Part shown: in pieces, positions 14,694 to 26,607 of the stretch
Layout of the letters: every line of letters starts with the position of its first letter
How positions within the stretch are numbered: the stretch's first letter is position 1
Assembly (NCBI GenBank): GCA_002794785.1
Contig: NBBA01000009.1
Location: 1,364,001 to 1,428,000, forward strand
DNA length: 64,000 nucleotides
Reading direction: 5' to 3'
From: Coniferiporia sulphurascens
Lineage: Eukaryota > Basidiomycota > Agaricomycetes > Hymenochaetales > Hymenochaetaceae
The notes under the pieces: generated by a model
What the model saw: only the letters and a program-made list of their open reading frames with translations
The model's database searches: none
Told to the model about the DNA's origin: nothing
Position numbers and translations under genes: made by a program

Positions 14694-15964
14694 GCTACTG
14701 GCAACCGGAAACGAGGTAGCGGGGTAGGACGGGAGGGGAGGAGGGAGGTCGTGGGGGAAGCAGAGTATGCCAGAAGCAGGGCTTCCAAAAGGCGATGCAC
14801 GCACTGATTTTATATACGCTCCGGCCTCGGATTGTGGCCTGAGCACTAGTACAGCTAAAGCCTCCTCCCATACTGGTGGTGCTGATCTCAGCCAGTCATG
14901 GGAAGTTCTGCTGCGTGGTATGCGCACCGTCCCTTATTGTCCGCGATCCCCGGTCTGGCGGGGGTGGCTCGAGCTCGAGATCTCAGACCAGCCCCGCGGC
15001 AATTGCCTCCGTCACGGTTACCGTCGTCAAACTTAGAGTGGCCGCTGTGGCGGTGGCCACCAAGATCAATCTCGGCCACGGTGAATGGTAAATACGAAAA
15101 TTCTTTGGGTGATAGTACGGGGTGATACGGACAACGAGACTTCTTGAATTAAGCTTCTGCGTGTCTGGTGTGAGCGGGGGAAGTCATAATAGTGGGTGAT
15201 TAAAGTATGATACCGTCCCCATGGTGAGCACTAGCGGGTGAAAGAGGCTCGAGGTTCTAGTGGGTACACTGGGTGGCGAATGACTCAGGGGTTATAGATA
15301 TTAATCATTATGCTGCCCCGGCTGATCTAGCCCAGTGTCGTCTTTGGGTTCGCTAGTATTGATGCTGGAATTTCCGTGGCTTACAGATTCGAGTTATACA
15401 CGTTGTTTATACTGCGAACCCAACGAATTTTGCGCATACACCGCAAGCTCAGAACAAGCACTCAACGAGTCTCAAAAAGTCCAGCCGAACTCCGAGCCGC
15501 ACTCGTTATCGCCCCGAATCCACTTCAATGCGCCTACTTCCAACTATCAGGCGAGGGCTCATATATGCACACTAATTAGCATTTGCTATCACCTGATTTC
15601 TGTCTTCTTCCACCCATCCTAGTCAATGAACGTCTTTAAAGTTTCCGCCATTCATCGACCTCAGCAGTAAGCCCCTTTCGTGTCCAGAAAAGGCTCAACT
15701 GACGCTTTAGCCACCAAACAGGTTGACGGCAGATCGACGAAAGTGTATTTATCAGGCGAGAGCTCTACTGCACTAACAAACGATTGCGAATTCCTGTCTC
15801 AGTCGTTTGTATAACCGTAACAAGTCATCATTAAATCATCTTGTCATCACTGCTTCGTGCAGATTTGCCTCAAGGCTTTAACAAGCCGGGGGCGGGACGG
15901 CACTTGTACTTGCTGCATCGTAAGCCACAACTCGCCGCGCCAAAGGGATAAGGGTCAAGCCTTA
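14694..15964. other. gene-poor region with TATA/CT-rich promoter-like segment
   Basis: The first 130 bp hold the CT-rich stretch and TATA box (minus strand) of the small gene at 14459-14693. The rest, to the MFS stop, has several mid-sized frames on both strands, none with a domain or consistent splice signals. Confidence 0.35.
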
Positions 15965-18951
15965 TCACCCCATAAAGCTCCTCGCAGAGCCACCGACAGC
16001 GTCTGATTCGAGATCCATTATAGCATCATTTGACTCAAATGTCGACAGTCGTCGTCTTCTCCCGGGTGCGATGGTGCGTGGATTAGGCACGGAAGGTCTA
16101 GTATCTCCAGTATGGGAATGTACTCCCTCCTCTTCGTCCGAGTCATCACTTTCGACGTACTCCAGTGCGTTGACTGAGCGGTCCTGCTGATTTTGATTTC
16201 CGGGTGGCGTAGCTCCGGACTCGATGTGTATACTAGGCTTGCGCGTCACTCCGCCGCGGGGGTCGTCCAAGGACTTCTCTGGAATCTATGTAGAATGCGA
16301 TTTAGTCACGTTCAACATAATGTGATGGATGATTGTCATACCGGCAGGCGCACAAGATAAGACAAAAATGTTGAGACCGCAGCATAAATAAAAACCGCTC
16401 GCAGCGAGATGGCGTATGAGTCCCTCGCGGCGCGCTGCAAGTCTGGGGGAAGTTTTGCGACGAGCTTAGACGAGTGGCGAATCTCTCGAATGAGACGCTC
16501 AGAATCTGGACCTTGGATGCGTGCATGGAGTTCTCTGTCGAGGAGGGACTGGAAAATGGAAGAAGCGATGCCAACTCCGCAAACTTGACCGACCCCGCGG
16601 AAGAGTTGACCAAAGCCAGTACCAACGGCCATGACGGAGTCTGAATGTAGGAAGGCGTTAAGTCAGAAAAATAAATTTTAGTGCAGAAAAGGACTCACGC
16701 GGAATATGTGCAAGGAGGGCAACTACGTGTAGAATGAATAGGAGTAGATAGCGGCCATTGGTGAGCACTCACTTAGGGTAGTCTAAAAGGCAACGAATTA
16801 ATTGTAGCGCTGGATTTCAGTAGAACGAGGGACGCACCTGGAGCACTACGGCATTGCCAAATCCAAGGGGGATCTTACGATCCATAAATTAAAGGTGACC
16901 GAGTAGTGTATATGTGGAAAATCGTACAATGCTGAACCACATCCGGAACCAGCTTGAATCCACCCTGAGGAGAGATATAGAGACAGCGGCGATGAAAGGG
17001 AATGTCCCGAATACAAGATTAATTAGCTTGTACTTCCCAGTACGATGCATCATGTAACTAGGGCGAGCAGCTATAAGCACAGATACGATCAAGATCTGTT
17101 TAAACGAACTAACCCAGCAAAAAGGGATCCGCAAGACATTGAGATGCTGTTCGGTAGTAAGTGTGCGCCTGCCCTCATTTTTAGTAATAGCTTCACGATT
17201 GCAATTAGAAGACATACCGGCCTTGCTTGCACTCGTCAACGCAACTGTCTCAAACCACATAGGGAAGAAATACATAACAGCAAAGTTACAATTCGCAACA
17301 AGGAAATTCTGCATCCCAATCAAAACAGGTGTCTTCTGGCGGAGGAGGAATGGCGCAAGGACGGGCTCAGGGGCGACGAGAAGCTCAATGACCACAAACA
17401 TCACAACAAAGGCTGCTGAGACGGAGATTGGCACATAGACGGAGGGAGATTGCCACTGAGTGAGGTGCGGTGTTGGTTAGCTGCAGATCACGTACAGTTA
17501 GGACGTAACGCACGTCATTTTCTTCGTTATATTTGTTGCTGAGGAAGAAAAGGAATGACAGAACCTAAAGACGAACACTCAATATTGGGAACCCCAGAAT
17601 CGCAAACGGCTTACGGCTCCAAACAGAGTGAAAGTTCCACCATAATCGATTCTCTTCAGTACTTCTTTCGCGCTCTTACCTTTACCCTAGTTCGATAATG
17701 GTTATAACGGAAATCTACGTCGTCTCCAACCTAAGTGTACACTTACCGGAGTCACGTAGTTCAGATTTATAGTCGTCAGAAATAATGATATGGCGAAGAG
17801 TGGCATCTGTATCAAAAACGCCCAACGCCACCCGAAGCTATTTTGTGAGTCAGTGACAAAGATACGCCCCGAAACAATTGTCCATACCGGTCACTTATAA
17901 AGCCACCGAGGGGTCCGCCCATACCCATCCCAAGCTGTAAATCGTCAAGTTTGTGGATATCGCAATAATGACACAACGGACATACCCCGTTGAAAATATT
18001 GGATACACCTTGCGCTAATCCGCGGGACTACCAGATATAAGTATGGATTAAGGCTTTGAAGAAAAAGGGACGAGGTATGACTCACCCGTATACTATACAT
18101 GTCACTCACGATGATCCTAATCTCAAGAGATTAGCTATGGAGGGACAATGCGTGTCGCATTAGTCTCCTCTGCTCACTGTGAAGTCGTGAAGATCCCACC
18201 ACCGCCAAGCCCACTTAGCTAAACGGCCCTCCTAAGCACTAAATGCGACGTAGATCAGAACGGTGACTTACGAATCTTGCAACAATAAGCATTTCCATAT
18301 TCTGTGAAAGACCGCATGCGAGGGTCCCGAGCGCCGCTGAAACCACGGCCAGTTGGTTTGCGCCACGACGTCCAAGTACATTGCACAGTCGCCCATACAG
18401 AGGCGTAAAGGTACACGTGGCAAGCAAATAACTATATGCGTATGTGAGTAAGGTGTATACTTTTGAAACAAACGTCCATACGAAGTCCCTAGCCAGCTCG
18501 CCTGATTGGATCTCTTGAACTCGGACGAAATGGAAGACAGTACTAGAGTTCAACGCATAAGAGCCAAGCGAATAAACGTAGCGAGTTAACGTACACGTGG
18601 CCACCAGCGTCGCTTAATATTGAAGAGCGTTTAAAAAAGCTACAGTCGCGCAAGTACTATGCGAAAGGGGCTTACTGTTCAAAGACTACGCGACAAATGG
18701 CACATTAGCGCAACGACCCCCTTTTCTAGAGGCGATCCACGACTTACAGAGAGAAACGTCGCTGCCCATATGCCAGCCAAGATGGCATATCTATTCGCCC
18801 TCGTAATCTCCAATGGTCCCGGCCTTGATCTGACGTCTTTTGTGGGCGCGGGCGCGGGCGCCAGGGCCGGCGCGCCATTGGTAGCAGACGGAACAGTATG
18901 CCCGGGGGTGCTAGAGCCAAGAAGGGGATCGCGCTCCGTAGGCACCGACAT
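15965..18951 (-). CDS. MFS transporter, vacuolar basic amino acid (VBA)/DHA2 type
   Basis: Membrane transporter of the major facilitator superfamily. It starts MSVPTERDPLLG (acidic dileucine-like motif, as in vacuolar members). TM1 (YAILAGIWAATFLS) is followed by SSLNTTLVATLLSSISSEF and the MFS loop motif FTPLYGRLCNVLGRRGANQ. Further markers are GLGGGGIFTTS, MGGPLGGFISDRFGWRWAF, NYVTPGKGKSAKEVLKRID, YMMHRTGKYKLIN and RAARDSYAISLRAVF. The C-terminal tail is hydrophilic and acidic. About 16 short introns, all in phase; exon 2 is a 10-nt microexon at 18676-18685. All 14 expected membrane segments appear to be present, so I call it intact. Basic amino acid or drug export is inferred from the family; the substrate cannot be read from sequence. 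Confidence 0.88.
18676..18685 (-). other. 10-nt microexon of the MFS gene
   Basis: The minus-strand sequence TCTTTGAACA is flanked by AG and GTAAG. Joining exon 1 (18748-18951, ending FLS) to the microexon and to the exon starting at 18612 gives FLS-SLNT-TLVAT, the sequence expected after TM1 in this family. The introns are 62 nt (18686-18747) and 63 nt (18613-18675). Skipping the microexon breaks the frame. Confidence 0.85.
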
Positions 18952-19258
18952 AGCAGTCGATGGGATACAAGAGATCGCGAGGAAGCTGTTGGGGGTCGCG
19001 TAGAGAGAAAGCTGCAGCCTGAGGTAATGGAAGGATATTTACTCTCGGAGGGCGTGCCGATCCTCGGCAGCCGAGCGGCGTGACATGATTATGTGCGCCC
19101 GTGACAGCGTGACCGGAAGACTGGACCCACAGAGATTACTTTGTCGTCTCAGTTGGCGAACAGGCGCTTCTCCTGAAGGTAGCCTCGTGCAGCGCTCGTG
19201 TCTCATTATTCTCGATAGAAAGTGTCCTCCCCCCCGTTTTCCCCTCTTGTGATGCACC
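18952..19258. promoter_or_regulatory. divergent promoter, MFS transporter / forkhead
   Basis: 307 bp between two divergent start codons. It ends in a C-rich stretch (cccccccgttttcccc) just before the forkhead ATG. Confidence 0.4.
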
Positions 19259-20632
19259 ATGATCGCCCAGTATCAGAATAACCATTGGGCAGACAACGCT
19301 CTCCCCGCGCTTGTTCCCGCCTCCTTCCACGACTCTGACGAAGAGGACATCGAGAATCACGTCCCCTTTGACATTCATCAGTATTTTGGCCTGAGCCCCG
19401 GCACTCCGATCTGTCTCGATAGCCTCGCAGACCCAGTTCCCGGTCAGAAGCCTGCGTATACTTACGCAACGCTTGTCAAGCTCGCTATCTGGTCCAGTCC
19501 TCAGCGCAGACTGACGCTTTCCGGCATTTACCAGGCGCTGCAGAATCGTTTCGAGTGGTTCAAGGATTGCGAAAACCCCAATGCTTGGAAGGTAAGTTGA
19601 TATATGCTCATCAATTGCTACTTGTCAACCTCATTCGCCAGCACGTAGACATCCATCCGCCATAGCCTTTCGCTACTGTCTGTTTTCGTAAAACTTCCCA
19701 TGGACATTCATCTTCCAGGAAAAGGCCACTACTGGACTGTTGACTTCACCAAGGGCGACGGTTACAAGCGTCCACGCAAGCGCGGGAAAAAACAGCCAAA
19801 AGGCGATCCCGACGACTCCGCTTCTGCCCCATCGTCTTCGACTCAATCCAATGCACCTCATACTCATGAAACGAAGCGTCGTCAACTCCAGAAAAGGCCT
19901 TCGAGTGTCTGGGAAGCAAACGCGCACGAATGGCAGTCATCTTCTGAGCGCGCCAGCCGCGTGTTCATGCCCTACGGAAAGACGGCTTCGCCCGAGCCGC
20001 AATTCCGCCACTACCGCATGTGCACGTACTTATATCCTGAACCGGAGGGCTCGCGCACAACTGCTCCCGCTACACGCACTTGGAACGGGGCAGACCAGGG
20101 AAAAAATGGCAAGAACCAGGACGAGCAAATGCACAGTCCCAAAAGGTCATGGCATCCCGCACAGATTGGATCTGATCCATTCATGGGTGCATCGGGGCAG
20201 GACCCCACGGGCTCCAGCGGCCATCCGTCTTCCTCTCAAGTGGCAGATGATTACGAATGCGACGATGGTGGAGAGTACTTCCATCCGTCTCCTGCGTCGT
20301 ATCAGGCCTACCACGTCGCTTCGGGTGCTTCTCAAAACACGTATTCTTGGGACGTAAATGACAGTTCGGTCAACAAAGCGAGAGCTCATTCGGAAGGTGG
20401 TTCAACAATTCAAAGCTGCGACTACGAAATCGACGATGATGATGACCTTGGAAGGGAAAATCAAACATCGATAAGCTCGGCCGGCACGGACACGACAAAG
20501 GCTCCCGAGGTTACAGATCCTCCCCGTCATATCATAACGAGCAGCGGAAACAGTGTTGACCTGCCGCCACTTGAAGGTTCTCCTAGTGCTACTTCTGCGG
20601 CTTCAGAGATGGAGGAGGAGGATGAAATTTAA
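19259..20632 (+). CDS. forkhead (winged-helix) transcription factor
   Basis: Two exons, 438 residues, with one 57-nt intron (19592-19648). The forkhead domain spans residues about 68-165: PAYTYATLVKLAIWSSPQRR, LTLSGIYQALQNRFEWFKD, then across the intron NAWK-TSIRHSLSLLSVFVKLP, and PGKGHYWTVDF followed by a basic wing (GYKRPRKRGKK). The recognition helix reads SIRHSLSL where NSIRHNLSL is the classical form. The rest is low-complexity, Ser/Pro-rich, with an acidic C-terminus (EMEEEDEI). It probably binds DNA; its targets are unknown. Transcribed divergently from the MFS transporter. Confidence 0.88.
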
Positions 20633-22750
20633 TAGGAGCGATCTAAACATGACTTGGAAGCTGCTTATCTCGCAATTGGTTTCGAGAATGTAGCCTGAAT
20701 TAATCTCATAAATCACACGCTTGTAATTCTAACACATTATTTAGTGAGCAGTGGTATATCTTCTTTGTTTATAGGGTTGTTCCATGGCATTATCTTTTTC
20801 ATCACCCACGTTTATTTTTACTCACCGCTCGGTCAGTACCCGATATTGTATTCACATTACATGGTTCTTTTTTCCCAGCCGTGTAGTCTGGACCGTTACA
20901 TTGTTCTAGATTAATACTTGAATGTCCCTGTTTAGTGCTCATTGTTTACACGGTAGACTCGCGTCCTTTTATACGCTTGCGCCGGGCGCCATTGGTAGTA
21001 TAACACACGTCTATAAACCTTATCAAATATTAAAGCCTTGTCAAAATTAGTAGTCCTTATGCACTGCTGCTTTGATCGCATCCCCCTAGTGCAATCATAA
21101 GGGACGAGCTTTCCTGGGCAAGAGAAATTCAATTGGGGCGCGACCTAGTCGCGTCCAAGGTTGCTGTCGATGGTGTCATTGATACCGTTAATTGCAGTCG
21201 AGAATTGCATTGCATTGCATCGTCGGTCCGTCGCAACAATATCAGCCACTTGATTGGTATCTCACTAGTTTACTTTAAATACAGTATAGCATATAACCGG
21301 TTGATACGCCTTTTACCTACCGAATGCCACCACTGCTCCCAGCCGACGGATCACTGAATTGCACGCGCATCGTCCCGGCCCCTTAGGACAGCCTTCAAAG
21401 TTCAATTCACTCACCGTCTTGCCGCCGAAGAAAGGATGTCCCCCTACACTAGCCGCTACATGTGCAAGTGGCGAGAGTGGTATGGTTACTCTTGCCGGAG
21501 AGGGTGGGCTTACATGTCGCTTGACGCAAATACATACATTCACTGTAGCGGTCACATATGCATAAATATATTGAAAGACGTTTGATGATGAATCGATGGG
21601 GCGAGCAATCCGTCCCAGCGAACACCATTTCCCCCACACAACCGGCTTCCCGGCCCTAGCACTAGCACCAAGGCCTGCACTATCCGATTGACACACTCTG
21701 ATGGCGAGGGACCAGTTCATACGGACACCCTGATATAAATAAACAAAGTCAAGCTTTTGACCAGCGCGCATCCCCGAACCGAATAGATCAGAATCGATTT
21801 CTAGGAACGTCCCGGGGCAAACGTCATAACACACGCCATCTTACATCCGTTCAAGGGTAAAGAGATTGTACTCTGGCCGTCGTACTAAATCTCAGGGGCA
21901 ATACGCTGAACACGTACATACACTATTTTTGAAAAAATTATTATTGTCCCCTTACGACAAGCCTTACGGCATCGAAGATGCTAATCCCGTGTGGTATAAC
22001 CGTAGCGAGGGGCGTGTGTGCGTCGTGATCGCTCAGTGGATTACATTTCAATTGACAAGAATAGGCGAGAAAGGCGCTCACCCCGCTAGGTCATCGGCTC
22101 CGTTCCCATCAGTATTAATAGAATGCGCTGGATACTCGGAGAGCGCCTAACAGCAGTCAAGATTCCTGCTCCAGATTTGGGGTTATCGACTGAAAACGCG
22201 AAAGCTTCGAATGACCGTTAGGATGAAGGATGACTCGATTGAAGCAGAAAAGAGGTGAATTTCGCGTTCTTCGTCGCGCGTAAGACGTGCACGTGCATGT
22301 GACAGTTGGCGCCTCTGTATTGGAAAAACACCAAATTGTACACATATTACTAGCACTTAAGGATATAAAATTTGAAGAGAAAATGAATCGCCAATTAAGG
22401 TGTTCCAGTGGAACCATGAAGTTGTAAGAATAATGTAATTTTAAGCGACGTTACTGTTATTATACTACAAAACAAATGTACATATTAAATCACTCGTTTC
22501 AAGAACACAAAGTGAGCACGCGAGCTTCGTCCGCCAAAGCTGAATACAAAAAAAATGGAGCTCAAGCGTACAAAAGAAAAAGGAGGTAGACTGCTGTATC
22601 GCTTCCACGACTCCGCAACCAAGACACGGTATAAGACCTCACGCCGAAATCGCTCTAACGCCTGCTGATAGAACATTTAATAATAAAACGACATCGAGAA
22701 AAAGGGCGTGTCTGACCCGAAGGCGCGCACGAGCAGTACAATCGTACACA
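20633..22750. other. 2.1-kb gene-poor region
   Basis: No gene I can support firmly. AT-rich in its first half (20640-21310). On the minus strand 21834-21560 there is an open frame with protein-like composition (FLEIDSDLFGSGMRAGQKLD) but no domain and no clean start: a TAA lies just upstream. 22420-22750 is AT-rich 3' flank of the second Rap1-like gene. Confidence 0.35.
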
Positions 22751-25421
22751 TTATCGTGCTCTTTGCTTCCCTTTTCTGGAGAGTATTTCCGCCGCCCTCG
22801 TCCCAGGAGCCGGCACGTAGGGCTGCATCTCCTCCTCTCGAGCGAGTCGCCTGCGCTCTTCCTCTGCACGTGTACCTGGCGTCGGGAAGGCGTGCTCGGA
22901 TGTAAGCTCGCTTTCAGCGGCGGGCGTCGCGTGCCTGACACGGATCTGCGAGCCAAGTAATGAAGTCCGTCTGCCGCTCCCATCCGTCTTGATTGCGGAA
23001 GAAGCAGGCTTTGGGGTGGATACCGCTGGGGGTTTGACAAGACTCGCGGGTGATGCGAAGGTAGAGCGCAAGCCTGCGTCAGACGTACCGTAGAAGCCAT
23101 GATGCAAACCGCTTTCTCTGAGCTTCTTTGCCGTGTCGCGTATGACGTTGTCGGCATCTGAATCAGAGTCGGAACTGTTACTGTAATCACCAGCCTCCTC
23201 CTCCTCCTCTTCCTCACTTTCGTTAATATCCAAAGCGTCCTCAACTGCTTCAACGGACTGCTGTTCGTTATAGCTCTCGGTCTCTACAGGCGGATCCGCC
23301 GAAATGAAATCCACTTCAGCCGGTTCTTCTTGCACGGCTTGCATAGCCGCCTTTCCTTTGTGGTTCGTGGTGGGCAAAGGCTGTGGCTCCACTGACCGGG
23401 ATCGCGCACGGGTGTTGCGATACGGCGCATCTCTGCTGACCGTCTGAGTTTGGCTTGGTTTAGTAGGAGCGGGAGGCGCCGAGGGCACCGCAGCTGTCCG
23501 TTGGTTTACCCTCGTGTTCCGAGTCTCTTTCAAGGGACCAGGGACAGGAATTGGGGATGATGAACGAAGAACAATCTGGGTGGGAGGGCGCATGGCCGAT
23601 TTCGACGGCGTTTTGCGAGCGGCCCTCTCTCTCTTCTTATCCAATGCCTTTGGAGTCGAAGCTGGCCTAGCTACGGTTGTCTCCTCGATCTCGACACGTC
23701 GCGCCTGCCCATCTTGGCGCGACGCATGCTGGGGACTGTTTGCCGCACTGACAAACTCGGCACCTAGGCTTGGCGACCGTTCTTGAACACGTGTACCAGA
23801 AGCTGGCCCCTCTTGAGTCTGGTGCAATTGAGCATGCCTGTTAGTCTGACTGGGCACTGCGGTTGCCTGGGTGTCGATAGGTAGTATGGTAGCTGTCTTC
23901 AGACGTGCGCCTTGCGCTAAAAGAGCTCGCGTCCTTTCGCTATTCCGTGCAGCTCGGACGCGCACCTGAGTGGATGCCAGCGAAGATGGGCCAGCCACAG
24001 GTCCTTTAGTTGCAGCGGGACGCCGGACCTGAGTTGCAACCAGCGTCGCTTGCGTGTTACTCGGTTCAACCGTAAGAGACTCTGCTAAATTTTCCTGCTC
24101 AAGGTTTGGCGTGAATCCGTCTTCGGGGTTGTAATCAAGCCTAAATGGATGTTGTTGATGAGCGGGCGTACGATATCGGTTAGCAAAAGCGCGCACCGCA
24201 TCATATTATTATCTTGAGCGTCGGTCAGTGATTCTCTAGAGGATGCGGCATCTTCATTTTCGATGGAGTTCCGCCGTTGTTTCTGCTTTGTTCGTCCTTG
24301 CTCCAGGGGGGAAGTGTCCCCACCCTCGCGGCCGCTTGCCAGTTTCCTTTTCAAGCGCTCCCTATCAGCCCTGAATGTCATACTCACTGCGGCTTGCTGA
24401 GCCGCTCTTGGTCTCGGAATTTCAATGACATCATTGTTATCCTCCTCTTCATCAAGTCGGTCCCTTGCTGCGTTTTCATTCAACCCGTATCCCTCTATAC
24501 CGATTTCCTCTTCGTCTTCCTCCTCAACTCTGTATTCGTTAACCACTCTCTGTCTCCGACCATTTCGGTATCTTCCAAAATCATCGGCTCTTTTTCTGTA
24601 ACTGTATTCGCCCACGTGGTCAGGATGGGGAGGATGGATCACCAGGTATTTGTCGATTTCTTGATCAAAACGTCCCTGGTTTTTTTTGTACCTATTTCTC
24701 CATGACTGCCACGGGTGTCTTTCTGCCCAAGGATAGTTCTCGCTAAAAAACTGCGCATAGCTGTCAGGCGATGGCGATTCGCGTCAGTCTGTCGGCTTAC
24801 CTCATTGCACAACTCTTGATAAATAGTGTTTCCGGTGCGTCCACCTGTTTCTTTGTACGGAACCTGCTCAGATAAATATTGAACAAGGTTGAGATCATCA
24901 CTCCGAGTATACTCGTTGCGGCTAGATCGTACTTGTCATTAACCGTGAATGCATTGGAAATGCGAAATAGTCTCACACCGAACCAGCAGGTCTGCCGCCA
25001 ATATTTCTTTTAAGTGGCTTTTCATGAGAGTACACTTTCCGCTCGATGCAGCGATGAACAAAATTAACCTCTTCCACGTAAACACCCTTGTTATGCAGGT
25101 GTTTCTTGTGTATCATAGCGAGACGGTCGTGGTGAACAATAATGGTATCCGCATCCCTTTCGTCCTCGCATAATTCTCCTCCGTATCGCTAGAGACGAGG
25201 TTATGAGCATGATATACGGGACATTGGTAGACTAGGCCTACTAAAATGTCGGCTTCAAGCGTGACCTTCTGGCCGCCTGAAACGCTTCTGTGCAGATGAA
25301 AGAGCACAGGGGTGTTGTTCTCTCCCTGAACAAAGATGGCCTGTCCTTTATCGCCGTCGCCGTCTGGCTAAATAAAATCATCACATTGAGCTGGATTGCA
25401 GAGACACAGAAGCTTTACCAT
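22751..25421 (-). CDS. Rap1-like telomere protein (BRCT + Myb), copy B
   Basis: Second gene of the same architecture. The only in-phase ATG (25421-25419) directly abuts a 51-nt intron, giving M-PDGDGDKGQAIFVQ. The BRCT-like domain continues with VLFHLHRSVSGGQKVTLEAD, YGGELCEDERDADTIIVH and VNFVHRCIERKVYSHEKPL. The Myb domain is NEYTRSDDLNLVQYLSEQV, NTIYQELCNE, then NYPWAERHPWQSWRNRYKKN, a close match to the Rap1 Myb consensus. A long low-complexity tail follows, with a KRERAARKTP basic patch and an acidic run (ESEEEEEEEAGD). I see no C-terminal helical domain like that of copy A. All introns I placed keep phase. Telomere function is inferred from the architecture. Confidence 0.75.
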
Positions 25422-25806
25422 CCTGATAAGTTGTGTTGATGGAGAAGAGTAGTCATCGTGACATTCGGCGCGGTGTTACTGACGCGTGACACAACATACA
25501 TATCACGTTACGGCAACAACCACCCCTGACTCCCTGAGGCCGCGGCGGTCCCGGTTCGCTTGGACTCATTAACCTTTCTTTTTCCTCTTTCTAATTCGAC
25601 AGAGCTCATTACATTTGCATTTCAAACTGTCGCAAACATAGGCCATTCAATTTGCGTTGATCGGTTCCGCGTTGCTTCACTGCTGCTACCAAAAAAACTT
25701 CATCGTAAAAGTAAAGGCGCGTATTAGCGCTTTAAATGTATCTCGGCGTCTATCAGCTGCCATAGTAGCAGCCAGACCGAGACTGCTTTGCATTTTGAAT
25801 AACAAC
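25422..25806. promoter_or_regulatory. divergent promoter, Rap1-like B / conserved orphan
   Basis: 385 bp between divergent start codons. Part of it must be 5' untranslated exon of the Rap1-like gene, because that ATG sits at an exon end. Confidence 0.4.
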
Positions 25807-26607
25807 ATGGCATATGTGCCTCCTCATCTCAAAAACAGGCAGAATAAGCCATCCGACTTGTCTGGTGTCTCTAACAGCGCTAGACCTGCGACTACATCAA
25901 GTCAGTTCTACACCTTACACGAGCTCAGTACCCAACTCGACATACCACTGTCCTCGTTCAACACCCTTACCGTGTCACCCACATCTCCTGATGATCTCCT
26001 TACGATCTTACTGCATGAAGGCCAGCACCCTGACTGGTCGTCTGCTCATAAGATCCTCTGCAAATCGAACCTAAACGTCCTCCGCAAGATCCCTAACGAT
26101 CTCACGGACAACCAGGACTTAGTTGGTACCCCAGACACGCCTTTCCCATCGACGGAGTACCCACTCTTTGCAGAGGTTCCTTTCTTCCAACATGGATCCT
26201 CTAAAAAGTTTGAATTTGCTGGTTGGTGGCACATCACGGACGTCCAGTTACTCGAACCAAATAGCAAGGAGCTCATCGCGCTCTTTGAGAGAAAGTTTGG
26301 CGGTCTGAGCCCGTCTGGAGGTCGCAAACGCTTCTCCGGCGCCTTCGCTAACGCCTCCAGTCAGCGTGACCAAGGGAAAAGGAGGACTGAGGGAGCGTGG
26401 AAAGACAGTCTGACCAGAGAATGGGCAGTCGTATCTCTGGAAAGAAACGAAACGCGGAAGGATAGTCCTATAAGCGATACACTACGGCAGCCCTCTGCTA
26501 GCGTCGCCGAAGTCTTGGACAGTCTGCGTAAAGGCAGGACAAACCAGACTCGAGTTGAGGCGCCGGACAAGTCGGAGCACACAGCGCCTGTAAAGAAGGA
26601 AGACTAA
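25807..26607 (+). CDS. conserved fungal protein, MAYVPPHLKNR type
   Basis: Single exon, 266 residues, starting MAYVPPHLKNRQ. The same frame is open 150 bp upstream, but this ATG fits the usual start of such proteins. Mid-region: FYTLHELSTQLDIPLSSFNT, then PLFAEVPFFQHGSSKKFEFA and GWWHITDVQLLEPNSKELIA. The C-terminal third is charged and low in complexity. I know of no assigned function. The N-terminal YVPPHLR-like motif recurs in several RNA-associated proteins, but that is weak evidence. Confidence 0.7.
   Translation: MAYVPPHLKNRQNKPSDLSGVSNSARPATTSSQFYTLHELSTQLDIPLSSFNTLTVSPTSPDDLLTILLHEGQHPDWSSAHKILCKSNLNVLRKIPNDLTDNQDLVGTPDTPFPSTEYPLFAEVPFFQHGSSKKFEFAGWWHITDVQLLEPNSKELIALFERKFGGLSPSGGRKRFSGAFANASSQRDQGKRRTEGAWKDSLTREWAVVSLERNETRKDSPISDTLRQPSASVAEVLDSLRKGRTNQTRVEAPDKSEHTAPVKKED

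Noticed and set aside
15335..15622. 95-codon plus-strand frame
   Set aside because: Low-complexity, no start context, no homology signal; the region looks intergenic.
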